A stretch of DNA of 64,000 nucleotides. Origin: Gammaproteobacteria bacterium. Lineage in GTDB: Bacteria; Pseudomonadota; Gammaproteobacteria; Steroidobacterales; Steroidobacteraceae. A program made the position numbers and the translations under genes. Every line of letters starts with the position of its first letter. The stretch's first letter is position 1. This document shows, in pieces, positions 43,063-52,143 of this stretch. The notes beneath the pieces were generated by a model. The model was not told the DNA's origin, did not search any database, and was given only the letters and a program-made list of their open reading frames with translations. The DNA lies in the NCBI GenBank assembly GCA_017577615.1, contig PKRE01000007.1:1-64000 (forward strand), given 5' to 3'.

Positions 43063-43407
43063 TTATTGTGCCTTGCCGCGGGCCAGGCTGAAGCGGCCGG
43101 TCAAGCCCTTGGCGGTCTGGACGCCCAAGATCGGACGCAGCAGGGCCTCGGCGAACTCGGCTGCATCGCGGTGCGCCGCCGCCTCGTCACGCGGAGGAGC
43201 ATTGAGCGCTTCAGCGCTGACAACGCCCTTTTCGACAAGCAGCTCTTCGAGCGCACGCACACGGTCGTGCAGAACGTAGTGCTCCTGAGCCAGCGAGAAC
43301 AGGACCCCCATGACACGATCGACGGCCGGGTCGTCGAAGAAGATCTGCTCCGACCGCATGGTGGCCGGTTCGTTGTTTTCGATTACATAATCGCGCGGCG
43401 ACTTCAT
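43063..43407 (-). CDS. Small helical protein of unknown function
   Basis: 114 residues. A central amphipathic heptad-like helix (DRVMGVLFSLAQEHYVLHDRVRALEELLVEKGVVS) and a C-terminal AAEFAEALLRPILG helix suggest a coiled-coil oligomer or a partner subunit. Its position directly before the methyltransferase gene suggests they work together. ATG 43407 is chosen, though a GTG at 43416 is in frame. An operator copy overlaps the region just before the start. Confidence 0.65.
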   Translation of the reverse strand: MKSPRDYVIENNEPATMRSEQIFFDDPAVDRVMGVLFSLAQEHYVLHDRVRALEELLVEKGVVSAEALNAPPRDEAAAHRDAAEFAEALLRPILGVQTAKGLTGRFSLARGKAQ

Positions 43408-43414
43408 TTCGTGC

Positions 43415-43430
43415 ACTCTGTTAACTAAGA
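43415..43430. promoter_or_regulatory. Island operator copy 3a
   Basis: Minus-strand TCTTAGTTAACAGAGT, 11 of 16 to the consensus. It lies just before the small helical protein gene. Confidence 0.45.
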
Positions 43431-43465
43431 CAACGGTATTCTATGGCTGACCCTCAACATATGCA

Positions 43466-43481
43466 ACCTAGTTAACTTTGT
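43466..43481. promoter_or_regulatory. Island operator copy 3b (ACCTAGTTAACTTTGT)
   Basis: 13 of 16 to the consensus and 64 bases before the MFS start. A further half-match, ACTTAGGCTATA, begins at 43489. The divergent promoter thus holds two facing copies and part of a third. Confidence 0.55.
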
Positions 43482-43544
43482 CGAGATCACTTAGGCTATA
43501 CGTGCTGCCACGTACGCGCAGCGCCTGCTCCAAGGGGGAGTCCG

Positions 43545-44903
43545 ATGACAAATGACGAGAAAGAAGGTTACCCGTCAACGGCTTACGCCTGGTATGTCGT
43601 TGCCATATTAACGTTGACTTATACGGTCTCCTTCATCGACCGCCAAATCATGGCGTTGATGATCGAACCCATTCGCCGCGATCTGCAGATCTCGGACACG
43701 CAAGTCAGCTTGTTGATCGGTCTGGCGTTCGCGGTGTTCTATACGCTGCTGGGCATACCGATCGCACGGCTGGCCGACCGTTACAGCCGTAGACTCATCA
43801 TCTCGGTCGGCATCACGATCTGGTGCATCATGACTGCGCTGTGCGGCGTGGCCCGCAACTACGGCCAGCTCTTCCTGGCGCGCGTGGGCGTCGGCGTGGG
43901 CGAGGCGGCACTCAGCCCGAGCGCCCTTTCGATGATGAGCGACTACTTCCCCAAGCGGACTCGTGGACGCGCTGTTGCCGTCTACAACACGGGCATCACG
44001 CTGGGCACGGGCCTTGCGATGATCCTCGGCGGTCACCTCGTCGAATACATCGCCTCGGCGCCGCCGGTCGTGTTGCCCGTCGTCGGCCAGCTTCATGCGT
44101 GGCAGACCGCCTTCATCGTCGTCGGCTTGCCGGGCTTGGTGATGGCAATGCTCATGTTGACCGTGCGAGAGCCGGTGCGGCGCGAGCGTATGCAAAGTGC
44201 TGACGGCAGCTCGCACCTCTCGCTCAAAGCTGCGGTGTCATTCGTCGGGCAACGTTTCCGCATGTACGGCAGCCATTTCATAGGCATGTCAATGGTCGCG
44301 CTGCTCGCCTACGCCATGTATGCGTGGATCCCAACCATGTTCATGCGCACCTGGAATTGGTCGATCTCCGAGATCGGCATGGCGTATGGAATAGTGACCC
44401 TCGTGGCTGGTCCGCTGGCTGCGGTCTGGGCCTCCTTGCTTGGTGAGCGCTTGAGCGACAAGGGTTATGAAGACGCACAGATGCGCGCGGCATTGATCAG
44501 CATGATGCTTGCAGCTGCCGGTGGCCTGGGCGCGGCGCTGTCGCCCTCGCCCGTCCTGTCGGTGGCATTCCTCGTGCCGGCATCGATCGGCACCACTGCG
44601 GCCACCGCATCCGGCTTGGCAGCGCTCATGACGGTGACGCCGAATCAGATGCGCGCACAATGCTCGGCGCTCTACTACCTGGTGGTGAATCTGGTGGGCT
44701 TGACGCTGGGTCCGACCGGGGTAGCGATGTTCACCGACTACGTTTTCCAAGACATCGGTGCGTTGCGCTACTCGGTGGCCTGCGTGTCCTTCCTGGCAGG
44801 CGCGTTCGCAGCGGTGTTCCTGGGATACAACCTGCGTCAATACAAGGCTGCCTACATCGAAGCGCAATCTTGGTCGACAGCGGCTACGACGACCGTCAAG
44901 TAA
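43545..44903 (+). CDS. MFS transporter, spinster-like family
   Basis: 452 residues with 12 predicted membrane helices. The family signature between helices 2 and 3 is present (ARLADRYSRRLII), and TYTVSFIDRQIMALMIEPIRRDL with DTQVSLLIGLAFAVFY in the first helices is typical of the spinster/MHS-like bacterial carriers. It sits in the inner membrane and would import the substrate or a periplasmic product of the pathway. ATG 43545 follows GGGGGAG. Its own operator copies lie upstream, and a perfect terminator palindrome follows. Confidence 0.9.
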   Translation: MTNDEKEGYPSTAYAWYVVAILTLTYTVSFIDRQIMALMIEPIRRDLQISDTQVSLLIGLAFAVFYTLLGIPIARLADRYSRRLIISVGITIWCIMTALCGVARNYGQLFLARVGVGVGEAALSPSALSMMSDYFPKRTRGRAVAVYNTGITLGTGLAMILGGHLVEYIASAPPVVLPVVGQLHAWQTAFIVVGLPGLVMAMLMLTVREPVRRERMQSADGSSHLSLKAAVSFVGQRFRMYGSHFIGMSMVALLAYAMYAWIPTMFMRTWNWSISEIGMAYGIVTLVAGPLAAVWASLLGERLSDKGYEDAQMRAALISMMLAAAGGLGAALSPSPVLSVAFLVPASIGTTAATASGLAALMTVTPNQMRAQCSALYYLVVNLVGLTLGPTGVAMFTDYVFQDIGALRYSVACVSFLAGAFAAVFLGYNLRQYKAAYIEAQSWSTAATTTVK

Positions 44904-44929
44904 CCATCCCGCCTGCGCCTGCACAAAAA

Positions 44930-44957
44930 AGTGCGCGGCTCCTAGGAGCCGCGCACT
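44930..44957. terminator. Bidirectional terminator
   Basis: A 28-base perfect palindrome (14-base arms, AGTGCGCGGCTCCT) with six A before it and CCTTTT after it. It lies between the converging MFS and bicupin genes and can serve both. Confidence 0.88.
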
Positions 44958-44980
44958 TCCTTTTCCGGAAAACAAATCGT

Positions 44981-46093
44981 TCAGAGCCGCTTGGGCTTCT
45001 CGATCGGTCCGCCGCCGTCGTGCTTCAGCCCTCTGGCGTACGTGACCTCGAGGAAGATTGCGCCGCGATCCGTCACCGGACCGTCGCCATAGCCCCAGAT
45101 GGCGCGAGGTGGCTGATAGATGAAGTAATCCTCTTTTACCTGATAGGGTGTGCCAGGATCGGACGGATCCTTGAACACCCATACGTTCATCTCGCCCCAC
45201 ACCATGTAGCGCAGGCGGTTGGCGCGCTCGAAATAGGTCTTCTTCCATTCCGGCGGCGGCTGCCAACCCGGCGGAATCTTGATGAGCTGCGCGCGGAAGC
45301 CATGGTACATGTCGTCGTCGAGCCACTTCACGAAGCGGCCCGGCACTTCGATATCGTCTTCCCAATCAAGATCACGCACCGAGTCCACCAGCCAGGGGCG
45401 TGTAAAGCGCTCGACCTTGCGCCAATCGCCAACGGTGCCCGGCGGCGGTCCCTTGCCATCACGACCTCGATACTTACCAGGCTCGCCTTCCTTCGTGCCG
45501 ACGTCGATCACATGACCGTCGCCTTCCTCGAAGATGATGAGGTTATAGGGCAGTTGATTGCGCATCGCGCCCGTCACCCACGAGCCGCTGTGCAGCGAGT
45601 ACGGTGGACGCGTGAGCCAGCCGCCTTCCTTCTTGCGGTAGTACATGCCGTTCTTCTGCAACGGATGTACCGGCTCCGGCATGATGGAGTCACCCTTCAG
45701 CGTGTAGCCCCACTCCCAGAATTCATGATAGTGCGACACACGACCGAGCTCCGGCAGCTTCGAGTCGAAGGTCGGACGGTACTCCAAATGGATCAGCTGA
45801 CCAACCGGCAGCTCAGGCGTGCCCTCCGGGCTCTGAAAGATCGTCTTCGACGTCGGCCCGAGCGGCGGTTTCTTGATCGCCGACTCCGGCGTGCCGTCGA
45901 ATGGATACTCACGCACATACACGAACTCGATCTGTCCCCATTTGTTCGGGTCCGGCGTGATCGTTCCGATGATCGGCGTCTTTCTCGGAGGCGGCTCCGG
46001 CGTGTCCAGCGCCACAGCCACGCTCGAGGCGCTGAGCGCGACGGCGGTCGCCAAGCCCGCCATGGTCGCTTTCCAACTAGGTTTCCACGTCAT
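44981..46093 (-). CDS. Exported bicupin-like protein A
   Basis: 370 residues with a signal peptide (ATMAGLATAVALSASSVAVA). It has two cupin-like halves: VSHYHEFWEWGYTLKGD in the first (histidines and glutamate in cupin-motif spacing) with RPPYSLHSGSW, and ERANRLRYMVWGEMNVWVF plus AIFLEVTYARG in the second. It is a paralogue of 58058-59098 (shared HYHxFxEW, RPPYSLHxG and LEVTYAxG). Cupins of this kind often bind Fe or Mn and act as dioxygenases, isomerases or hydrolases. ATG 46093 follows GGAG. The location is probably periplasmic. Confidence 0.75.
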   Translation of the reverse strand: MTWKPSWKATMAGLATAVALSASSVAVALDTPEPPPRKTPIIGTITPDPNKWGQIEFVYVREYPFDGTPESAIKKPPLGPTSKTIFQSPEGTPELPVGQLIHLEYRPTFDSKLPELGRVSHYHEFWEWGYTLKGDSIMPEPVHPLQKNGMYYRKKEGGWLTRPPYSLHSGSWVTGAMRNQLPYNLIIFEEGDGHVIDVGTKEGEPGKYRGRDGKGPPPGTVGDWRKVERFTRPWLVDSVRDLDWEDDIEVPGRFVKWLDDDMYHGFRAQLIKIPPGWQPPPEWKKTYFERANRLRYMVWGEMNVWVFKDPSDPGTPYQVKEDYFIYQPPRAIWGYGDGPVTDRGAIFLEVTYARGLKHDGGGPIEKPKRL

Positions 46094-46156
46094 CGTTGTC
46101 TCCACTCTGATGAAGCACTGAGAACTGCCTGGGAATCACGAGCCCGGCTTTATTTC

Positions 46157-46172
46157 ACTACGTTACCTATGT
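46157..46172. promoter_or_regulatory. Island operator copy 4 (minus ACATAGGTAACGTAGT)
   Basis: 13 of 16 to the consensus. It lies in the divergent space between bicupin A (64 bases) and small exported beta protein A. Confidence 0.6.
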
Positions 46173-46336
46173 CATTCTGGCGGCATGGTGACGTGCCACG
46201 AGCCATGAGTCAACGCTGCACCGGGCTCGATTGACACGCGCTAACGGCTATCGCTAGTAATACCGAACGATTGCAAGAGCCTAGCCATCATCCTTCTCTC
46301 TTCCACGTGTGTCGAACTTACGATTCTGGAGCCTCG

Positions 46337-46837
46337 ATGCGTACCATCTCGTCCATGCTTCGCATGACGGCCTTGACTGGACTGGCCACACTGCTTACGA
46401 CGACTGCTCTCGCCGCACCGCCCGTGCCTTCGCCGCTGCTCGGCACCTGGGAGGCCGATGTCAGCAGCTCCACGTTTCAGGGCCGCGCCCCCTATCGGAG
46501 CGGCAAGATGACTTTCGTGCAGACTGAAGGGCAAAACGTTCGCGTCATCGCCGACGTCATCACCGCCAGCGGCACGCACTTTCACTTCGAATATGAAGGT
46601 CCGGAAGACGGCACCATCGTGCCGGTCCGAGGAAATCCCTACTACGACAGCGCATCGAACATCTGGACGGATCAGCGCACGCTGAAGCGCACCGAGATGC
46701 GCGAAGGCAAAGTCACGGGCACGACGACGATGGAGCTTGCGCCCGATGGCAAGTCCTTCACGGCGAAGGGCGAACGCTTGACGCCCGATGGGGTGAACTA
46801 CGTGACGTCCATCGTGTGGAAACGGGTCGCCGACTGA
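46337..46837 (+). CDS. Small exported beta-rich protein A
   Basis: 166 residues with a signal peptide (TALTGLATLLTTTALAAP). The mature part has a regular strand pattern: LLGTWEADVSSSTF, KMTFVQTEG, HFHFEYEGPEDG, GNPYYDSASNIWTD and MELAPDGKSFTAKGER. It suggests a lipocalin-like or calycin-like barrel. It is clearly paralogous to 50696-51190 (conserved GTW, PYRS, FEYxxxEDGT.VPV.GNPxYD, VTGTT and APDGKS). ATG 46337 follows GGAG. It has no known enzyme motif and may bind the hydrophobic substrate in the periplasm. Confidence 0.72.
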   Translation: MRTISSMLRMTALTGLATLLTTTALAAPPVPSPLLGTWEADVSSSTFQGRAPYRSGKMTFVQTEGQNVRVIADVITASGTHFHFEYEGPEDGTIVPVRGNPYYDSASNIWTDQRTLKRTEMREGKVTGTTTMELAPDGKSFTAKGERLTPDGVNYVTSIVWKRVAD

Positions 46838-46856
46838 ACCCACGTTCGCAAACAAA

Positions 46857-46881
46857 GCGGGCGCGGTGGACCCGCGCCCGC
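46857..46881. terminator. GC-rich hairpin after small exported protein A
   Basis: GCGGGCGCGG pairs with CCGCGCCCGC around a five-base loop, 20 bases after the stop codon. There is no T-run downstream on the plus strand, so termination efficiency is uncertain. Confidence 0.45.
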
Positions 46882-47088
46882 GCCGCCAGGCAACTCCCCC
46901 CTGCCGAATCGATCGCATCCGGTGTTGCAACGGCCATCCCCAAGAGCTGAGCGTGACGTTCCCTTTTGGGTCCAGACGTCGACGACGAAACGGATCGATC
47001 TCTCGTCCAGACATCGCGCTCGATCCCTCAGCGTCGACGGCTCCTCGTCGCCGCCCGCCGCTCTGCGCCGATCAGCGTAGCGACGCGC

Positions 47089-49317
47089 TCAGAACCTCAT
47101 CCCAACGCGAAAGATGATCTCGCGTGGCGGATTCGGGAACGCACTCACCGCCGGCCGCACCGGATGCGCGAGCTGCAGTCCCGCGAGCGAATAGTGCTTG
47201 TCGAACAGGTTGCGCACATCGAGCGCCGCGTTCCAGCGCGCCGACGGGCTTTGCCAGCTCACGCTCGCGTTATAGATGCTCGCTGCGACCGTGTAGACCA
47301 GCGGCGAGTTCGCGACGTTGTTGTGGTACTTGTCGTGATACGACCATGAGCCATTCAGACGCAGCTCGCCGGGTATGGGCAGCGGCGGTGTGTAACGAAA
47401 GCCCAGGAGACTCTTCACAGGAATCAGACCGACGAGCTCATTGTCGCGACAATCCCAGATCTGACCGTACTGGTTCGTGCACGGGAACGGCCCCGTGTAC
47501 TTGCCGTCATTGATGGCCACGTTGCCATAGAGGAGGAAGTCGCGCGTGACTTGCCAGGTCGGCTCGATCTCTATTCCCTGCACGACGCCGGAGGTCGCAT
47601 TCGAGGTGTAGATCGTGGTCGTGCCCGGGAAGAACACCGGCAACTGCAAGCCATCGTACTCTGCGCGGAAGAGCGCCGCATTCACACGGAACGTGTTGTC
47701 CGGTGTCTGATATTTGAAGCCGACTTCGTAGCTCTTCACGTCCTCAGGGTTATACGGAGTCGGCTCACCGATGCGATCGGGCACCCCCGTGTCGGCATTC
47801 GGCGGGATGGGATTGAAACCGCCGCTCTTGAACCCCTGAGTATAAGAGGCATAGACCATGAAGTTGTCGCTCACCTCCCAATTGACACCGAGCTTCGGTG
47901 TGGTCGAGGTGAACGTCTTCTTGGCGTTCTGCGATTCGCCCAGCAATAGACGATAGAACTGCGTGAAATCCGCCTTCTCTCGCGTGTAGCGGATACCCGC
48001 AGTCAAGCCCAGGTTCTCCGTGATGTAGTAGGTGCCTTGGGCGAAGATCGCGCTCGCCTTCGTAAGTCGGTCTTGATCGATCGTCGGGCTGTTCGCCTCT
48101 GTCGCACGGTTCTGCCCTTCTTCATCGATGTAGTACAGACCGAGCACGCCTTTCAGACGATCACTGTTGTAGGTGAGGTTGATCTCTTGCGTCCAATACT
48201 CGTCGCGCATGCGCCCTTGGTTGGCGCTCGGCTGCGTCACCGGCTCGCCCCGCTCCTTCGCTTCCTGCATGGCTAAGGTCACGAACAGCGTATTGCCGGT
48301 GTTGAACACGCGCATGTTTCCGTAACCGGTGATCGAGTGCAGCTCGACCGTATCCGACAGGAAGTAGCGCATGTTCAAGGCCACGCCTGTATTGTTGATC
48401 GAGCCTTGACCGAGCGGCCCGTATATTTCGGTGCGCGTCAGGTCGCGCTTGAACGTGCCGTTCGCCTCCGGCATGTTGATCCCGGGCAGCACCTGCAGCG
48501 GCACTGGCACACCGGCTTCGGAGTAGTCCTGGATCGCAAATACCGACAGCTCGGTTTCGAACTTCTCATTCGGAGTGAACAGCAGTTTCACACGTTCGGC
48601 GCGCGAATCGATGTTGCCGATGCGGCGCCCATGCTCGACGCCGTAGAGATAGCCGTCACGTTGCCGCAGCACTCCGCTCACGGAGAACGCGAGGACGCCG
48701 TCGATCAACGGACCGGTCAGATAGGCTTTGCCACCGACGTAGTTGAAGTTTCCTGCGCTGGCTTCCACCTGGCCTTCCCAATGGAACTTGGGGCGCTTCG
48801 TTTGAATCTTGAGCGCACCGCCCGAGCTGTTGCGGCCGTACAAGGTACCTTGTGGCCCGCGCAGCACCTCTAGACGATCAATGTCGAAGAAATCGAAGAA
48901 GGCGCCGTTGATGCGCGGCTGATAGACGTTGTCGATGTAGATACCAACGGCGGGGTCGAAGTTGATGCCTGCCGTGCTCTGCCCGACGCCGCGTAGCGCG
49001 ATCGAAGCGTTGGTGTTGCTGCCCTGCGCAGGCGTGATCTTGATACCGGGAATTTCTTGAGCGGCAGTGAGCACATTGGTGACTATTCGCTCTTCCAGAG
49101 CCTGCGCGTCTACCGCCGTAATGGCGACTGGAGATTTCTGGACTGAAGCAGCGAATCGCTCGGCTGTTACGATGATCTCACCGAGACCGCCCCCGTCGTC
49201 TGCAGACTCCTCGGAGGCCTCCCTCGTCGCACTCTGCGCATTGGCCGACGCTGAAGCGAGCGTCAGAGTCACAAGCGCCGCGACGCTTCCGAGCCCAAGA
49301 CTCTTGTACTTCGTCAC
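47089..49317 (-). CDS. TonB-dependent outer-membrane receptor
   Basis: 742 residues. A signal peptide (LGSVAALVTLTLASASANAQ) precedes a TonB-box-like EIIVTAER, a plug domain (VAITAVDAQALEERIV...IALRGVGQS...VGIYIDNVYQPR...RLEVLRGPQGTLYGRNSSGGALKIQT) and a 22-strand-type barrel ending EIIFRVGMRF with the usual terminal aromatic residue. No siderophore biosynthesis genes are nearby. This subfamily, frequent in sphingomonads and related degraders, often serves plant-, steroid- or aromatic-derived compounds. GTG 49317 follows GGGGGGAG. It is probably the entry gate of the pathway. Confidence 0.92.
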   Translation of the reverse strand: MTKYKSLGLGSVAALVTLTLASASANAQSATREASEESADDGGGLGEIIVTAERFAASVQKSPVAITAVDAQALEERIVTNVLTAAQEIPGIKITPAQGSNTNASIALRGVGQSTAGINFDPAVGIYIDNVYQPRINGAFFDFFDIDRLEVLRGPQGTLYGRNSSGGALKIQTKRPKFHWEGQVEASAGNFNYVGGKAYLTGPLIDGVLAFSVSGVLRQRDGYLYGVEHGRRIGNIDSRAERVKLLFTPNEKFETELSVFAIQDYSEAGVPVPLQVLPGINMPEANGTFKRDLTRTEIYGPLGQGSINNTGVALNMRYFLSDTVELHSITGYGNMRVFNTGNTLFVTLAMQEAKERGEPVTQPSANQGRMRDEYWTQEINLTYNSDRLKGVLGLYYIDEEGQNRATEANSPTIDQDRLTKASAIFAQGTYYITENLGLTAGIRYTREKADFTQFYRLLLGESQNAKKTFTSTTPKLGVNWEVSDNFMVYASYTQGFKSGGFNPIPPNADTGVPDRIGEPTPYNPEDVKSYEVGFKYQTPDNTFRVNAALFRAEYDGLQLPVFFPGTTTIYTSNATSGVVQGIEIEPTWQVTRDFLLYGNVAINDGKYTGPFPCTNQYGQIWDCRDNELVGLIPVKSLLGFRYTPPLPIPGELRLNGSWSYHDKYHNNVANSPLVYTVAASIYNASVSWQSPSARWNAALDVRNLFDKHYSLAGLQLAHPVRPAVSAFPNPPREIIFRVGMRF

Positions 49318-49662
49318 GACTCCCCCCCTTATCGATTCTTGGTTGCTTCGACGCAACGGCGCCTCTCCTAGCGCTATTCTCTAACTACGTATCCTAGGTA
49401 AAAACAATGCCCCTGGTCTTGCGACTTGTCAAGGGCAAGCGAATGTCCGGCGAGCTCTTTGTAGCGACAACGGTGGTCATCCGGCGCGCAACGCAGAGAC
49501 AGCTTGCATCACTCCGCGCGTGCAGTAACTTGATGGGTTCACTGTTCATCATGCCTGTTGTCTTTCCAACACGAGCAGGCGAGCGCGACACACGCTCGCT
49601 CGACAACGAACCGATTTTCTTGGCGCGCGTAGCAAAGTGAGATCAGGAGCAAGGTGAGATCA
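49318..49662. other. Divergent promoter region between TonB receptor and MDR gene
   Basis: 345 bases. It holds operator copy 5 at 49384-49399. Short frames inside it lack ribosome sites and were not called. Confidence 0.55.
49384..49399. promoter_or_regulatory. Island operator copy 5 (ACTACGTATCCTAGGT)
   Basis: It agrees with the same-orientation reading of copy 4 (ACTACGTTACCTATGT) at 13 of 16 bases. It lies 67 bases before the receptor start. Confidence 0.6.
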
Positions 49663-50673
49663 ATGAAGGCCTATGAACTGAGGGAGCTGATTGGCCCCGA
49701 AGGTCTGACACTTAATAGCCAACGTCCGGAGCCGCAGCCCTCCGCCGGTGAAGTGCTGATTCGTGTTCGCGCGGCGTCACTGAACTATCGCGACATCAGC
49801 GTCAGCTTCGGTCGCTATCCAGGCACGATCAAGACATCCGTGATTCCTTTATCAGACGGCGCTGGAGAAATCGTCCGCGTGGGACCCGGAGTACCAGAGA
49901 CACGGCTTGGCGAACGCGTCGTGACGGCGTTCTATCCATACTGGATCGCGGGCGCGATCTCGGAAACAGTGACGGACCCAGCGCTGGGTGGTTCGCTCGA
50001 CGGAGTGCTGGCCGAGCTCATCACATTACCGGCGAGCGCCGCCATACCGATTCCCGAGCACCTCTCGTTCGAGGAAGCAGCCACGCTGCCCTCCGCCGCA
50101 CTCACCGCATGGCAGGCGATCGTCGAGGTGGGGAAGGTACGCGCAGGAGACGTCGTGTTGACGCTTGGCACGGGCGGCGTATCGCTGTTCGCCTTGCAGC
50201 TCGCGAAGCTGCACAATGCCACCGTCATTGTGACCTCCGGCAGCCAGGCGAAACTCGAGCGTGTGCGCGCGCTGGGCGCGGATCACGTGCTGAACTATCG
50301 CACGACGCCTGAGTGGGACACCGAGGTGCTGCAGCTCACGCAGGGACGAGGCGTAGATGTGATCGTGGAGGTGGGCGGACCAGGTACGTTGGAACGCTCA
50401 CTGCGCTGTGTTCGCAAGGGAGGTACCATCGTTTTTATCGGCCGGCTGGCCGGCACGTGCCTCATCGATCCGCTGCCGATCATGCGCCGTGCCGTGCGCG
50501 TGATCGGGATCAATGTCGGCAGCCACGAGATGTTCGCAGCGATGAACCGCGCGCTCGCAGCGTCGCGTTTGCGTCCCGTCATCGACCGCAGCTTCGATTT
50601 CTCGGAGGCGCGCGCGGCCTATGACTACTTCCAGAGCGGCGTAGCCTTCGGCAAGGTCGTGATCACCGTCTAG
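49663..50673 (+). CDS. MDR-superfamily NAD(P)-dependent oxidoreductase, cytosolic copy
   Basis: 336 residues. The N-terminal GroES-like domain (VLIRVRAASLNYRDISVSFGRYP...PLSDGAGEIVRVG) is followed by a Rossmann domain with DVVLTLGTGGVSLFALQLAKLHNATVIVTS. It lacks the four-cysteine structural zinc loop. ASLNYRD is typical of quinone-oxidoreductase/enoyl-reductase-like members. ATG 49663 is chosen, with AAGG ahead. The protein at 53789-54919 is a paralogue (shared LTLGTGG, ALGADHVLNYRT/ELGADITVNYRT, KVVITV/KIVIRF) that also carries a Tat signal. Confidence 0.86.
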   Translation: MKAYELRELIGPEGLTLNSQRPEPQPSAGEVLIRVRAASLNYRDISVSFGRYPGTIKTSVIPLSDGAGEIVRVGPGVPETRLGERVVTAFYPYWIAGAISETVTDPALGGSLDGVLAELITLPASAAIPIPEHLSFEEAATLPSAALTAWQAIVEVGKVRAGDVVLTLGTGGVSLFALQLAKLHNATVIVTSGSQAKLERVRALGADHVLNYRTTPEWDTEVLQLTQGRGVDVIVEVGGPGTLERSLRCVRKGGTIVFIGRLAGTCLIDPLPIMRRAVRVIGINVGSHEMFAAMNRALAASRLRPVIDRSFDFSEARAAYDYFQSGVAFGKVVITV

Positions 50674-50695
50674 CCGAGGCTGTCACGGGCGAGGA

Positions 50696-51190
50696 TCACT
50701 CGGCGCGCTTCCAATGGATGAGGGATGTATAGAGCCTGCCGTCCGGCCGCGTCCGACTGGATCGCGCCACGTACGACTTGCCGTCCGGCGCTACAGTCAT
50801 AATCGTCGTGCCCGTGACCTCTTCGCCGCGTCGCTCAGTGCGTCTTGCCGTACGCTCGTCGACCCATACGGTCGATTCATTGTCGTAGAACGGGTTACCG
50901 TGAACGGGAACGAACGTTCCATCCTCAGTGTCGATGTACTCGAAATGCAAGGCAACACCGTTCGCCTCGACGATGTCGACGATGACGTGCGTGCCGCGCT
51001 CGACCTCGATGAACTTTGCGGTGGCGCTGCGATACGGCATGGCGCCGTTGAAGGTGGATATCGACGGGTCGCAGGCCCATGTGCCGATCAGCGCATTGCG
51101 TGGCTTATCTCGCTCGGCCGCTTCGGCGGCGGCGAGCGACGCGCCCGCCAGCACGACTGTTGCTATCATCGCCATCGTCACCGTCCTCAT
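50696..51190 (-). CDS. Small exported beta-rich protein B
   Basis: 164 residues with a signal peptide (TMAMIATVVLAGASLAAAEA). The mature region aligns along its whole length with protein A at 46337-46837: IGTWACDPSISTFNGAMPYRS, LHFEYIDTEDGTFVPVHGNPFYDN, EVTGTTIMTVAPDGKSYVARS and LIHWKRAE. It is divergent from the cytochrome c gene across an operator copy. ATG 51190 follows AGAGG. The function is unknown. Its conservation with A suggests a shared ligand-binding role. Confidence 0.72.
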   Translation of the reverse strand: MRTVTMAMIATVVLAGASLAAAEAAERDKPRNALIGTWACDPSISTFNGAMPYRSATAKFIEVERGTHVIVDIVEANGVALHFEYIDTEDGTFVPVHGNPFYDNESTVWVDERTARRTERRGEEVTGTTIMTVAPDGKSYVARSSRTRPDGRLYTSLIHWKRAE

Positions 51191-51308
51191 GAGCTGCAAC
51201 CTCTTCCTGCACTTGAAACATCATCGACTTTGCACTAGTGCCGCGATCAGAGGCGGGCCGTTCAGCACCACGAATGACGGTTGGACAAACCCATGCAGCG
51301 ATAGCGAC

Positions 51309-51324
51309 AACTAGGTTATATTGG
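51309..51324. promoter_or_regulatory. Island operator copy 6 (AACTAGGTTATATTGG)
   Basis: A weaker copy, 10 of 16, but nearly identical to copy 7 (ATCTAGGTTATCTTGG). It lies between small protein B and the cytochrome c gene. Confidence 0.45.
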
Positions 51325-51379
51325 TCGCACATTCACGCCGAGAAGTCCACGAGCCCAACTGGCGATTTCAAGAGGAACG

Positions 51380-52081
51380 ATGCGCCTGAGACTGACGATT
51401 CTCACCCTCGCGGCATGCGTTGCAGCCTGCGAAAACACCGTACCGCTTCGCTCTGCCACGGCAGATAACGACGTCGCCGCTGCACCCGCCGCCCCGACAT
51501 TGCTTGGCGATGCCGAACGCGGCAAGACGCGCAGCGCCGAGCTCTACTGCGATGCCTGTCATGGCGTCAACGGCAATAGCGAGACCTCCGTGTGGCCGTC
51601 ACTTGCCGGACAGAACGCGCGGTATCTAGTGCGACAGATGGAGCTGCTGCGCGCCGGTGCACGACCGAGCCCGGAGATGCAACCTATCGCCGCAACTTTG
51701 AGCGACGAGGACATTGCCGATCTGGCAGCCCACTACGCGGCGCAGGTTCCGATCGCACCTCAGGAAGCCCCTGACGAGACCGCAAAAGCTGGTGAAGCGC
51801 TGTATCAGAAAGGCGATCCCGCGCGCGCCCTCCCCGCGTGCGCTTCCTGTCACGGCGCGAGCGGCGAAGGCAATCCTGCGACGGGTGATCCTGCCGTACG
51901 CGGTCAACAACCCGACTATTCGATTCTGGCGCTCGAGGCCTACGCGAACCGGACTCGCTATGCGCAAGCGAAGATGACTGGGCCCGAGAACGAGAATCTC
52001 AACATCATGTATGAGGTGGCGTCGAAACTGACGCCCGCAGAGATTCGTAGCGTGGCGGCGTACATGCGCATCATGCGCTGA
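51380..52081 (+). CDS. Dihaem cytochrome c (c4-like) lipoprotein
   Basis: 233 residues. The N-terminus RLTILTLAACVAACEN is a lipoprotein-type signal. Two haem-binding sites are present: CDACH at 57-61 and CASCH at 154-158, each in a small cytochrome c domain with later methionines (MQPI; ...KMTGPENENLNIM) that can be axial ligands. C4-type cytochromes carry electrons between periplasmic dehydrogenases and terminal oxidases. In this island it is the obvious acceptor for the Tat-exported flavoprotein encoded next door and converging on it. Confidence 0.88.
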   Translation: MRLRLTILTLAACVAACENTVPLRSATADNDVAAAPAAPTLLGDAERGKTRSAELYCDACHGVNGNSETSVWPSLAGQNARYLVRQMELLRAGARPSPEMQPIAATLSDEDIADLAAHYAAQVPIAPQEAPDETAKAGEALYQKGDPARALPACASCHGASGEGNPATGDPAVRGQQPDYSILALEAYANRTRYAQAKMTGPENENLNIMYEVASKLTPAEIRSVAAYMRIMR

Positions 52082-52103
52082 GCAGCGCTTGCCCGCCAGA
52101 ACG

Positions 52104-52139
52104 AAAGAAGCCGGGTCGTTGCCACGACCCGGCTTCTTT
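52104..52139. terminator. Bidirectional terminator
   Basis: Perfect 16-base arms (AAAGAAGCCGGGTCGT) around a four-base loop, lying between the cytochrome c stop and the converging flavoprotein stop. A/T-rich ends on both sides allow termination in both directions. Confidence 0.9.
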
Positions 52140-52143
52140 GCGT

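Noticed and set aside
44660..46234. 524-codon plus-strand frame over the MFS end and bicupin A
   Set aside because: It reads through the terminator palindrome and opposite a signal-peptide-bearing gene, so it is not coding.
49407..49640. 77-codon plus-strand frame between the TonB receptor and MDR genes
   Set aside because: No ribosome site, overlaps the operator region, and shows no conserved-looking sequence.
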